Positions 1 through 6,700 of a stretch of 7,284 bases of DNA are shown piece after piece. A program made the translations under genes and the position numbers. Every line of letters begins with the position of its first letter. Position 1 is the first letter of the stretch. A model generated the notes under the pieces. The model saw only the letters and a list, made by a program, of their open reading frames with translations, made no database searches and was not told where the DNA came from. Source of the stretch: a bacterium (GTDB lineage: Bacteria; Verrucomicrobiota; Verrucomicrobiae; JAJYAR01); the NCBI GenBank assembly GCA_021779435.1, contig JAJYAR010000129.1:1-7284 (forward strand), written 5' to 3'.

Positions 1-82
1 GGTTCGTCGCAAGCGGCCTTGCGTAGGTTTTCGCCGAGGTTTTCGCCGCGCGAAACCTAGGCGGCGCGCCTGCTGATTCCCG
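1..82. other. Unassigned left edge with 12-bp direct repeat
   Basis: No gene can be supported here. A 12-bp sequence, AGGTTTTCGCCG, occurs twice in tandem (25-36 and 37-48). The second copy can fold with 50-58 (GCGAAACCT) into a hairpin with a one-base bulge. Plus-strand frame 1 is open from base 1 to a TAG at 58-60 and could be the last 19 codons of a gene entering from the left, ending in a repeated Arg-Phe-Ser-Pro. A fragment this short is not evidence of a gene. Confidence 0.3.
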
Positions 83-167
83 GTAGGAGCAAATTCATTT
101 GCGACCCGGTCGTGTCAGCCCGGATCGAGCGCCGTGCCCAAGCCATCGCAGATAAATCTGCTCCTAC
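83..167. repeat. REPIN-like inverted pair of palindromes, copy 1
   Basis: Two short palindromes face each other. The first (83-104, plus) begins GTAG, followed by the hairpin GCAAATTCATTTGC. The second (146-167) is the same type of element on the minus strand, also headed GTAG, with the hairpin GCAGATTTATCTGC. Each has a 6-bp stem and a 2-nt loop. A short palindrome with a 5' GTAG, paired head-to-head, matches the known architecture of REP doublets (REPINs) moved by REP-associated tyrosine transposases (RAYTs). No RAYT gene is visible here, so the mobiliser is inferred. The pair spans 85 bp. Confidence 0.75.
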
Positions 168-218
168 AGGTGCGGCGGCGGCAACCTTTTCGCGGCGCCA
201 CGCGCCTGCTGATCCCCG

Positions 219-316
219 GTAGGAGCAAATTCATTTGCGACCCCGTCAGCACGCCCAGCCAGCCGTTGGCCGCCTTTCATCGCCGCTCAAGCCATCGCAG
301 ATAAATCTGCTCCTAC
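219..316. repeat. REPIN-like inverted pair of palindromes, copy 2
   Basis: This is a second inverted pair with the same composition as copy 1: GTAG plus the GCAAAT-type stem on the plus strand (219-240), and the GCAGAT-type stem on the minus strand (295-316). The pair spans 98 bp against 85 bp in copy 1, because the spacer differs. The spacer ends are shared (CCC after the first palindrome, CAAGCCA before the second). The pair lies in the 3' flank of the hypothetical gene at 376-795. Confidence 0.75.
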
Positions 317-320
317 TGCC

Positions 321-370
321 GATCCTTCGTTTCCTCCGTTGCCTTCTGTTCAAACGGATCGGAAAGGATC
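321..370. terminator. Imperfect 50-bp hairpin after the hypothetical gene
   Basis: Three stem blocks pair in order: GATCC (321-325) with GGATC (366-370), TTTCC (330-334) with GGAAA (361-365), and TCCGTT (335-340) with AACGGA (353-358), leaving a 12-nt loop. It begins 5 bp past the stop of the minus-strand gene at 376. It could act as a terminator or 3' RNA stabiliser for that gene, but there is no T-tract on either side, so the function is only suggested by position. Confidence 0.35.
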
Positions 371-375
371 GCCCG

Positions 376-795
376 TCAGGTCTTCAGCGGGTCTTCGCGG
401 AATTTTTCGCTGAGCTCAAACAGCGCTGCCTGCACGGCGAGCCACTTCGAATCGGCACGAATCTCGTCCAGCGTCTTCGCCGTGTGATTGAGCACGAGGT
501 AGCTGCTCGAACCGATCCTCATGAACGCATCGTACTGCGTGCCCACCGCATCGGTCGCGAATTCGATATCGCCATCGGCAATCGTCCTGCCCGCCGAATG
601 CTTTCGCAGGATTTCCGAATCGGCCGTGACATTGCGCCGGAACGCCTCCGGCCTGGGGCCGCTGTACGCGAGAACCGATCCGGCCTTTCCCGTGGTGGCG
701 AGAATCGCCCATTCGTCGAACACGGGCATCGCTGACGAGCCGCGCATGCGATCGAGATAAGTCCGGAGGTGCCGTCGAGCTGTCTCGAGATCCAT
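376..795 (-). CDS. Conserved-looking hypothetical protein, 139 aa
   Basis: I do not recognise this family. The frame encodes 139 residues from an ATG at 795 (MDLETARRHL) to a TGA at 376-378. An in-frame TTG 12 codons upstream gives a Cys/Arg-rich leader that looks unlikely, so the ATG is preferred. No clear Shine-Dalgarno sequence precedes either start. The protein appears soluble and cytosolic, with no signal peptide or membrane segment. It has an amphipathic N-terminal helix (about 1-18), alternating hydrophobic strands (WAILATTG at 29-36, VLAY at 41-44, SSYLVLN at 97-103) and a C-terminal helix rich in Leu and Glu (about 109-135), which suggests a small alpha/beta domain. Natural codon bias and amino-acid composition make it a real gene. 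It lies on the same strand as the lemA operon, 317 bp downstream, and is probably transcribed separately. Its 3' side is packed with REP-like repeats. Confidence 0.7.
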   Translation of the reverse strand: MDLETARRHLRTYLDRMRGSSAMPVFDEWAILATTGKAGSVLAYSGPRPEAFRRNVTADSEILRKHSAGRTIADGDIEFATDAVGTQYDAFMRIGSSSYLVLNHTAKTLDEIRADSKWLAVQAALFELSEKFREDPLKT

Positions 796-1112
796 GACCA
801 GCGAGGAAGCCAGACACCGGCGGCAACGCAAGCCGCGCGCCGCACGCCGCAGCCACGCCGGGCATGCCGTGCGGATTTCACGATTTGTTGATTGTGGCGC
901 GAGCGGACTGTCGTGGGCGGGGTACGCCGCGTTGCGGCCGGTTACCGTTCACGGTCTGATGTTCAAGGGGCCTGGTGTCGTCGTTGTCAGCCATCTCGCG
1001 CCGCAACCAAGACGCGGTCCGGCCCCGTCTCTCGAACCCCAAACCCGGCCGGCTACACCGGCCCGCCCTTCATTCTCTTCGTTACCTTTTGTTCATTCCC
1101 TCGGCGACGCCT
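796..1112. other. 317-bp gap between two minus-strand genes
   Basis: No convincing gene lies here. On the minus strand a 38-codon ORF (994-878) starts with ATG but has no clear ribosome binding site and an Arg/Pro-rich composition, so I do not call it. The gap should hold the 3' end of the lemA operon transcript and the promoter of the gene at 795. I see no hexamer pair good enough to name as a promoter. A GC-rich hairpin lies at 1047-1063. Confidence 0.4.
1047..1063 (-). terminator. Possible terminator hairpin of the lemA operon
   Basis: A perfect 6-bp stem, GGCCGG (1047-1052) with CCGGCC (1058-1063), encloses a 5-nt loop about 50 bp past the stop of the second TPM gene. On the minus strand it is followed only by GGGTTTGGGG, so the U-run is poor. 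It may instead be a random GC-rich palindrome. Confidence 0.25.
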
Positions 1113-1547
1113 TCAGTCTTCAGTGACCTCATCCGGGAGTTCGTTCTTATCTCCCGGCTTTGGAGGAAAATGCTCCGCGAGAAAGCGCCCGGCACGTTCA
1201 ACGCCCTGGACGATGCCCTCGGTGAACTCGCCGCGCGCAAAGTGCTCCGTGAGCGTTTCGGCGATCGCCCGCCAGAAGGCGTCTCCTGCCTTTGCGTGCG
1301 CGGCGGTGTCGCCGATGACAGCAAGATTTCGGGACGCCGGGGCAACGTAGATGAGTATGCCGTTCCGTAGCTCGGTCCTGTCCATCCCGAGCTTCACGAA
1401 ACTGCGCTGCGCGGCCGCGATCGGGTCCTCGGTCTTCGACCGGGCAACCACGACGCGGATCTCGCCCGACGTCGTTTTCTCGGCGCTGCCGATGGCCGCG
1501 ACGATCCGCTCGTGGTCGATTTGGGGAAGTGTCGATTCGTTGCTCAT
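1113..1547 (-). CDS. Cytosolic TPM-domain protein (COG3762-like)
   Basis: This is a 144-residue protein made almost entirely of one TPM domain (named after TLP18.3, Psb32 and MOLO-1). There is no signal peptide or membrane segment, so it should stay in the cytoplasm. Family features are visible: an N-terminal helix with IVAAIGSAEKTTSGEIRVVV (about 15-34), the RNGILIYVA strand (61-69), NLAVIGD (74-80) and a C-terminal helix containing FTEGIVQGVERAGRFLAEHF (108-127). The ATG at 1547 is chosen because it starts the domain correctly. It lies 2 nt after the TAA of the upstream gene, with GGGAG (1557-1561) 9 nt ahead inside the upstream coding sequence, implying coupled translation. Placing a short, unsecreted TPM gene after a secreted one and lemA is a known bacterial arrangement. 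The biochemical role of such bacterial TPM proteins is not settled. Some TPM proteins bind metals or are reported as phosphatases, and nothing here tests that. Confidence 0.85.
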   Translation of the reverse strand: MSNESTLPQIDHERIVAAIGSAEKTTSGEIRVVVARSKTEDPIAAAQRSFVKLGMDRTELRNGILIYVAPASRNLAVIGDTAAHAKAGDAFWRAIAETLTEHFARGEFTEGIVQGVERAGRFLAEHFPPKPGDKNELPDEVTED

Positions 1548-1549
1548 GT

Positions 1550-2362
1550 TTACCAGCTCCCGCTTGCTCCGCCGCCGCCCGTGCTGCCGCCGCCGCCGGA
1601 AAATCCACCACCACCGCCGCCCCCACCCCAGCTTCCGCCGCCGGAGCCCCCGCCCCAGCCGCCCGGACCGCCGTACCACCAGGGCGTCGACACGACCGAC
1701 CGGCCGCTGCGTCCGTAAACCAACCCGCGCCGACGGCGCGTCAGTCCAAGGATCAGGAGGACGATGCCAATCACCACAAACTGGGCGATCCCGCCGCCGG
1801 AAACGCCGGAGTGTCCCCGCGCCCCCATCGCTTCGCGCTGTGTGCTCCCGGTGCCCCGATACTCACCCCGTGTCGCCGCAAGCATCGCGTGGACCCCCGC
1901 TGCGAGCCCTCCCCCGAAATCCCCGGCTCGAAACCGCGGCGTCAGCTCGGTATCCAGGATCCGCTTGCAGGTCGCATCCGGCAGCGCGCCTTCGAGGCCG
2001 TAGCCCGTGGCGATGCGCATCTTGTGATCATCGATATACACCAGGAGCAACGCTCCGTTGTCGCGGCCCTTCTGGCCGATCTTCCACGCCTGGTATACAC
2101 GGACGGAGTAGTCGTCGATCGACGAGTCCGACTGCATCTTCCGATACACGGCGACCACGATCTGGTTGGACGTCTCGCGTTCGAAGTTGGCGAGTTCGCG
2201 GTCGAGCTGCTGCGCCGTCGCGGGCGGAACGACGCCGGCAAAGTCATTGAAGTGATTCGGCGGCGACGGAGGGATCACCTCGGCGCCTCGCGAAACCGCG
2301 AAGGCCGCGAAGATCGCAGCGGCCGCAAGGAACCTTCGGAAGGGTGCAGTGAGCTGGATCAT
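1550..2362 (-). CDS. Secreted/membrane TPM-domain protein with Gly-rich tail (YgcG-like)
   Basis: The protein has 270 residues. The order is: a signal peptide (1 to about 26, Arg-Arg followed by a hydrophobic stretch rich in Ala and Phe), a TPM domain (about 37-165), a membrane helix (about 191-207, FVVIGIVLLILGL), a basic Arg-rich stop (209-212) and a Gly/Ser/Trp-rich tail (230-270) ending SGSW. TPM signatures include HFNDFAGVV (37-45), NQIVVAVYRKM (66-76), DNGALLLVYIDDHKMRIATG (101-120) and FGGGLAAGVHAML (149-161). The TPM domain is predicted to be exported, anchored by the helix, with the Gly-rich tail on the cytoplasmic side. This matches the YgcG/Psb32-like family. The ATG at 2362 is preferred over the adjacent GTG at 2365, because GGGAG (2368-2372) is 5 nt from the ATG but only 2 nt from the GTG. 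The gene starts 12 nt after the lemA stop, so the two are co-transcribed. The GGC-rich DNA of the tail (about 1553-1675) is repetitive and could vary in length. Confidence 0.9.
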   Translation of the reverse strand: MIQLTAPFRRFLAAAAIFAAFAVSRGAEVIPPSPPNHFNDFAGVVPPATAQQLDRELANFERETSNQIVVAVYRKMQSDSSIDDYSVRVYQAWKIGQKGRDNGALLLVYIDDHKMRIATGYGLEGALPDATCKRILDTELTPRFRAGDFGGGLAAGVHAMLAATRGEYRGTGSTQREAMGARGHSGVSGGGIAQFVVIGIVLLILGLTRRRRGLVYGRSGRSVVSTPWWYGGPGGWGGGSGGGSWGGGGGGGGFSGGGGSTGGGGASGSW

Positions 2363-2367
2363 CACGG

Positions 2368-2372
2368 CTCCC
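2368..2372 (-). promoter_or_regulatory. Ribosome binding site of the secreted TPM gene
   Basis: GGGAG on the minus strand sits in the 12-nt space between the lemA TGA and the ATG at 2362. Its 5-nt distance to that ATG decides the start over the neighbouring GTG. Confidence 0.6.
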
Positions 2373-2374
2373 GG

Positions 2375-3037
2375 TCAACGGTTCGCGGGGGCCGGGGCTT
2401 CCGGACCCACCGGGGCCTTCTGCTGGCCGAAGTCGAATTTCACCTCCGGCGGCCGGTCCGAGCCGGGCGTCGCCGTGAAATACGGACGCGGCGTGTGCCC
2501 GAACATTCCGGCAAAGATCACGGCGGGGAAACTGCGGATGGCGGTGTTGTAGGCCTGGACCGCCTCGTTGAAGCGGCCGCGTTCCACGCTGATGCGGTTC
2601 TCGGTTCCCTCGAGCTGCGCCTGCAGGTCGCGGAACCCTTGCGTTGCCTGGAGCTGCGGGTAGCGCTCGGCGACGACAAGCAGGCGCGACAACGCGGAGC
2701 CGAGTTGCGCCTGCGCCTGCTCGAACTTCGCGAATTCCTGCGGATCGGTGGGCGCGGTCGCTGTCGGCAGCTTCACCTGTCCGACGGACGCGCGGGCCTG
2801 GACGATGTCGGTGAGCGTGGAGCGCTCGAAGTTGGCCGCGCCGGAGACCGTGTTGACCAGGTTCGGGACCAGGTCGGCGCGGCGCTGGTACACGTTCTGA
2901 ACCTGCGCCCACGCCGCATCCGTCCGCTGCTGCAGCGAAACGAGCCGGTTGTAGATGCCGGAAACGGAGAGTCCGATCACGATCGCGATGGCGACGAGGA
3001 CCCCGAGTCCGATCAAAAGGATTTTGCCGATGCTCAT
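2375..3037 (-). CDS. lemA: LemA family protein
   Basis: This is a 220-residue LemA family protein with the usual layout. A short N-terminus leads into one membrane helix (about 5-27, ILLIGLGVLVAIAIVIGLSV), followed by a helical-bundle domain. Family motifs are clear: YNRLVSLQQRTDAAWAQVQN (29-48), QRRADLVPNLVNTV (51-64), ERYPQLQATQGFRDLQAQLE (124-143), GTENRISVERGRFNEAV (144-160) and YNTAIRSFP (163-171). A Pro/Ala-rich tail follows (about 190-220). The start is the ATG at 3037 (MSIGKILL), which places the membrane helix at the N-terminus as is normal for LemA. The frame stays open for 51 more codons upstream, but that extension has the wrong character. It is the first gene of the operon with the two TPM genes, a recurrent bacterial association. 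The function is poorly defined; an envelope-associated role is inferred. No strong Shine-Dalgarno or promoter is visible upstream. Confidence 0.93.
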   Translation of the reverse strand: MSIGKILLIGLGVLVAIAIVIGLSVSGIYNRLVSLQQRTDAAWAQVQNVYQRRADLVPNLVNTVSGAANFERSTLTDIVQARASVGQVKLPTATAPTDPQEFAKFEQAQAQLGSALSRLLVVAERYPQLQATQGFRDLQAQLEGTENRISVERGRFNEAVQAYNTAIRSFPAVIFAGMFGHTPRPYFTATPGSDRPPEVKFDFGQQKAPVGPEAPAPANR

Positions 3038-3088
3038 GGCAGACAGCGTGTAGGGTTCGTTGATTTGCACAAGTATTCCGGAGGGTTC

Positions 3089-3115
3089 GGGCGCGCGGCC
3101 TTGCCCTGCGCGCCC
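3089..3115. promoter_or_regulatory. Perfect GC hairpin in the lemA / CBS divergent spacer
   Basis: GGGCGCGC (3089-3096) pairs perfectly with GCGCGCCC (3108-3115) around an 11-nt loop. It lies between two divergent genes, 52 bp ahead of lemA and 88 bp ahead of the CBS gene. It would fold in a 5' leader of either transcript. No U-run follows on either strand, so a terminator role is unlikely. Any regulatory role is a guess from position. Confidence 0.3.
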
Positions 3116-3203
3116 CGGACTGCCGACGGGGCAAAAAACCTGCCGCCCAGTTGCACGCCGCAGACGGGAGCGCACCTTGGACGAACCCACCCATTAGTTG
3201 CCC

Positions 3204-3644
3204 ATGAATGTACCCGTTTCCGCCATCCTCGAGCGCAAGGGCCGCCAGGTTTTCTCTGTTCCGCCGGATATCACCATCGCCGAGGCCGTCGCCGAAATGA
3301 ACCGTCAGCGCGTCGGCTGCGTGCTCGTCCTGGAAGACGGCAAGGTCGTCGGAATCTTCACCGAGCGCGACGTGCTGCGGCGCGTGGTGGGTGAGGCCGT
3401 CGACCCGAGAACCGTTCCGGTGCGACAGGTGATGACACCGGAGGTGATGACGATCTCGCCGCAGACAACGATCGAGGAGACGATGGTGATCTTCACGGAA
3501 CGGCGGTTTCGCCATCTTCCTGTCTGCGACCACGGGGAACTCGTCGGGACGATTTCGATTGGTGATGTGACGCGTTGGAATTCCGACGAGAACCAGGCCG
3601 AGGCCCAGCATCTCAAGAACTACATCAGCGGCGTGCCCTCCTGA
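3204..3644 (+). CDS. Two-CBS-domain protein
   Basis: This 146-residue cytosolic protein consists of two CBS motifs (a Bateman module) and nothing else. CBS1 spans about 6-65, with VPPDITIAEAVAEMNRQRVG (19-38) and GKVVGIFTERDVLRR (46-60). CBS2 spans about 72-133, with QVMTPEVMTISPQTTIEETM (75-94), FRHLPVCDHGELVGTISIGD (102-121) and a terminal YISG (140-143). CBS pairs usually bind adenosine nucleotides. The ribose-phosphate-contacting T/S-x-x-D pattern is present as TERD (53-56) and is ISIGD in the second domain. The ligand and partner are unknown. Stand-alone proteins of this type are often mislabelled as IMP dehydrogenase, but the catalytic barrel is absent. The ATG at 3204 is chosen over an in-frame TTG at 3198. 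No clear Shine-Dalgarno is seen. It is divergent from lemA and convergent with hrpA, and is probably monocistronic. Confidence 0.93.
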   Translation: MNVPVSAILERKGRQVFSVPPDITIAEAVAEMNRQRVGCVLVLEDGKVVGIFTERDVLRRVVGEAVDPRTVPVRQVMTPEVMTISPQTTIEETMVIFTERRFRHLPVCDHGELVGTISIGDVTRWNSDENQAEAQHLKNYISGVPS

Positions 3645-3662
3645 GGCGCGCCCGCCCGGTGG

Positions 3663-3690
3663 AGCGCGCTGTCCCTAGCGCGCTTTGTCT
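3663..3690 (+). terminator. Intrinsic terminator of the CBS gene
   Basis: AGCGCGCT (3663-3670) pairs perfectly with AGCGCGCT (3677-3684) around a 6-nt loop (GTCCCT). It is followed by TTGTCTTGCTT, a moderately U-rich run. It lies 19 bp past the CBS stop codon, the expected position for a Rho-independent terminator on the plus strand. Confidence 0.6.
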
Positions 3691-3725
3691 TGCTTCGCCC
3701 CCACATTCCTCGCACGCCCGATCCG

Positions 3726-3746
3726 AACCGCTGGGGACAGCGGGTT
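3726..3746 (-). terminator. Possible hrpA terminator hairpin
   Basis: CCGCTG (3728-3733) and CAGCGG (3738-3743) pair around a 4-nt loop. The AA at 3726-3727 and the TT at 3745-3746 can extend the stem across one bulged base. It lies 18-38 bp past the hrpA stop on the minus strand. The downstream U-run is weak, so it may be a terminator or only a 3'-end stabiliser. Its loop and stem sequence GGGACAGCG is also an inverted match to 3667-3675 in the CBS terminator. Confidence 0.4.
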
Positions 3747-3763
3747 CCACCCCGGGAGCGCGG

Positions 3764-6700
3764 CTACCTGAACAGCTTGTCGAGCGCGCCGAGGTTCTTG
3801 AGCGGGGTCGACTTCTTCTGCCTCTCGCCCACGGGCGCGGAGATGATCGGTCTCACGTTGGGCGCCGCGGCTGGCTCCGTCGTGGCGGCGGCGGCGCTGC
3901 CGCCGCCTCGCAGCGCGGCGAGTGCCCGGTCGAGTTTCACAGGCGAAACCGGCTCCGCCGTTCCGAGTTCCTGAGCGAAGAGGCTCACCCGATACTCCTC
4001 AACGAGCCACCGGAACGCCTCCACCGCCCGGTCGAAGGCCGGCCCCCGCGTGCTTCTCCGCTTATACAGCTCGTCCAGTGCCTTCTGATACGGCGCCAGC
4101 TCGGCGGCGCGGTCCGCGTCCTTGCCCGGGTTCTTCCGCCACCGCTCCGCACGCACCTTCATTGCCTTCAGGTACCGCGGAAACTGCCTCAGCTGTTCGT
4201 AGGGCGTGAGCGCGACAAAGTCGGGCGGCATCAGCGCAGCCAGGTCCTGCGACAACGACCCAGGTGGATCGCGGACGACGAGCAGGTCCTGACGCAGGCC
4301 GAGGATCTCCTTCAGCAGGTCTCCGAGCCTTGGGACGAGTCCGCGCAAATCGGTCTTCGCACGTTCGACAGCCTTCGTGAACGCGTCCGCTGTCAGCCCG
4401 CTGCGCGGACCCGAGGGCCCGCCGATGCGGCCCGGGTCGATCACCCAGCGGCGGACCGCCTCGAAGGCCTGCTCCTGCAACGTGTCGATCGGCACGAGCG
4501 TGCTGGCCAGGGGCCCGAGTTCCTTCAACGCGCGCAGGTCGCGCTGCGTCCACATCAGGTCGTGTCCGAGCTGCCGTTCCAGCAGTGACGACACCGCGGC
4601 GCGAGTCGAGGCGTCCGCCTCCTCGGGCGTCTTGAACAACCGCCGCGCCACGCCATCCCTGCCGGTCAGCAATCCGGGAAACGCATACGCAGGCGCCCCA
4701 CCCTGCTCCGCAACGAGCACGCGCTCGGGCACTTCGTCGAACGCCCATGACCCGAACTCCGCGGTGTCCCAGCGCGCCCTCGCGGCTCGCCACGCCGCCG
4801 GCTCCTCACGGGCAACGGCGATGCTCGCCTTGCGCGATTGCGCCAGCAGCGCCGAACGGATTTCCCCGAGTTCGCGACTCGCGCAAAGCTCCCTGCCATC
4901 GGCGTCCACCACCCGGATACGGACGCGCAGGTGTTCCGGCGGCGGCTTGTCCGCCCACACCGCCGGATCGATCGCAATGCGGTATTTCTGCGCGATCAAC
5001 GCGGCGAGAGCGTCAGGCAGCGGCTTGCGGGGTGAGGGCACGGCGGCTTCACCGCGTTCAATGACTAAGGTTTCAGGCTTAACGTTGGGCTGCGCGCGCC
5101 TGATGACGTCGTCTGAGCCCACCTTACCCCCTGAACATTCCCCCTTAAACCCGGCCGCATCGCGGCCGAGATCGCCAGCCAACGCCTTCGCCGTTTCACC
5201 GAGCGGCACGAAACCGCGCCGCAGCTCCTTCGGCAATGCGCGCAGGTAGTGCTCGATCTTCGCCTCCAGGTGCCCGGGCACGGCCCAGTCGAGCGCCGCC
5301 GGCGTCAACTCCTCCGCCTCGCGCACGTTCACCGTGACCGTCACTCCGTCATCCGGCTCGCCGGGCTTGTACGCGTAGTTCAACGGCAGCGCCCGGTTGT
5401 CCAGCGGCACGCTCTTCGGGAAGGCATCGGCATCGTGCGTGATCGTCTCCGGGTCACGCAGGTCCTCCGGCCGCATGAAAAGGAATTTCGGCTCCCGGTG
5501 ACGCACGAGATCCACGAGTTCCGCGACGGAGGAGACGGCGTCGTCGCCGCCGTGTTTAAGGGGTAAGGTTTCTGGTTTAAGGTGCGCGGGCTGAAGCTCC
5601 GCGCTACCCGGCGAAGCCGCTACACCTTCATCCTTAAACCTTGAACTTGCCGGAGGCAGCGCCGCAGGCGCTTCTTCCGGCATCAGCCGGTCCGCGTAGA
5701 ACCGATACGCCGCTTCATCCAGATTCAGATACCCGCTGTCGCGGGCCCTGGTCAGGAGATCCTCGAGCTCCTCGCGAACCGCGCGATTGTGCGCGAGGAA
5801 ATCCAGCGGGAAACGGATCGTGTCGTTCACCAGCCCCTCGCGGATGAAGATCCCCGTCGCCTCCGTCGGATTTATCTTCCCGTAACCCACCGCCCGGCTC
5901 TCGAGTTCGAGCCCGTACAGCCGGGTGCGCTGACGCACCATGACGCGACCGGCGGTCTCGTTCCAGAAGGGCTCGCTGTGGGCCACGCGCACCAGGTGCG
6001 AACCGAGATCGAGCGCCCAGAGCGGGTCCAGCCGCGCGCAGGTGCGGGCATACAGGCGCGTCGTCTCGACGATTTCCGCGGCCATGATCCAGCGCGGCGT
6101 CTTCGTCTCCTTCTTCGGCGCAGGAGGCTCCCCGGCGGGCCGCCGTTTCTTCGGCTCCTCGCGGCGGAAGAGCACCGAGCCGGGAAACAGCGAAACGCGC
6201 CGGTCGTGCGTCGCCTTGTACCCGCCGTTCTCCTCGTCGAGCTGCGCAATGTTGCCGAGAAGTCCCGCAAGGACGCTGCGATGAATGGCGCGGTACGCCG
6301 GCGAGCCAAACGCCAGCGGATCCGCCGGGCCGGCATCGCGGACGCGCGCCGCACGGCCCGGCTCGCGACCGCCGGCCGTTGACGCCCGCGAGCCGTCGAG
6401 ATTCTCCGACGGCTGACGCCTGCCCTGTCGTCCATCGCCCCGGTTCACCGGCGGGACGCCCGTGCCACGCGGGGAGGAATCGCGGCGGCCGGGTGCCGGC
6501 TGATCGCCCAGCTTGTCCAGCGCCGAGGTCATCCGGAACCCATCGCGTTCCTCCAGGACATCAAGGAGCTGGACGTGAATGTCGCGCCATTCGCGCATCC
6601 GCGTGTAGCTGAGAAAATGGTCGCGACAAAAACGGCGGAGCTTCGCCTGCGAAAGCGTCTCGAACTCACCGTGGTAGGCGTCCCAGATGTTGAGCAGCGT

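Larger units (their letters stand above)
65..316. repeat. Tandem duplication of the REPIN-like unit
   Basis: Both REPIN-like pairs are preceded by the same leader, CGCGCCTGCTGAT followed by TCCC or CCCC (starting at about 66 and 202). The left palindromes are exactly 136 bp apart and the right ones 149 bp apart. This is a diverged tandem duplication of a unit larger than the palindromes. The spacer was altered by about 13 bp after or during duplication. Confidence 0.6.

Noticed and set aside
878..994. 38-codon minus-strand ORF in the gap
   Set aside because: There is no convincing ribosome binding site, the composition is low-complexity and there is no recognisable feature, so chance is sufficient.
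1000..1050. Possible minus-strand tRNA because of a GGGGTTCGAGA stretch
   Set aside because: The sequence after the TTCGA does not pair to make a T-arm, and no acceptor stem or anticodon arm can be drawn.
3038..3190. Longer lemA start at 3190 (51 extra codons)
   Set aside because: The extension is Arg/Pro/Gly-rich and would put the membrane helix in the middle. LemA proteins normally start just before the helix, as with the ATG at 3037.
1529..3394. 621-codon plus-strand ORF across the lemA-TPM operon
   Set aside because: It is antisense to three well-supported genes and extremely Arg-rich, a typical shadow in GC-rich DNA.
2244..3611. 455-codon minus-strand ORF
   Set aside because: It overlaps lemA out of frame and the CBS gene antisense, and has no family-like segment.
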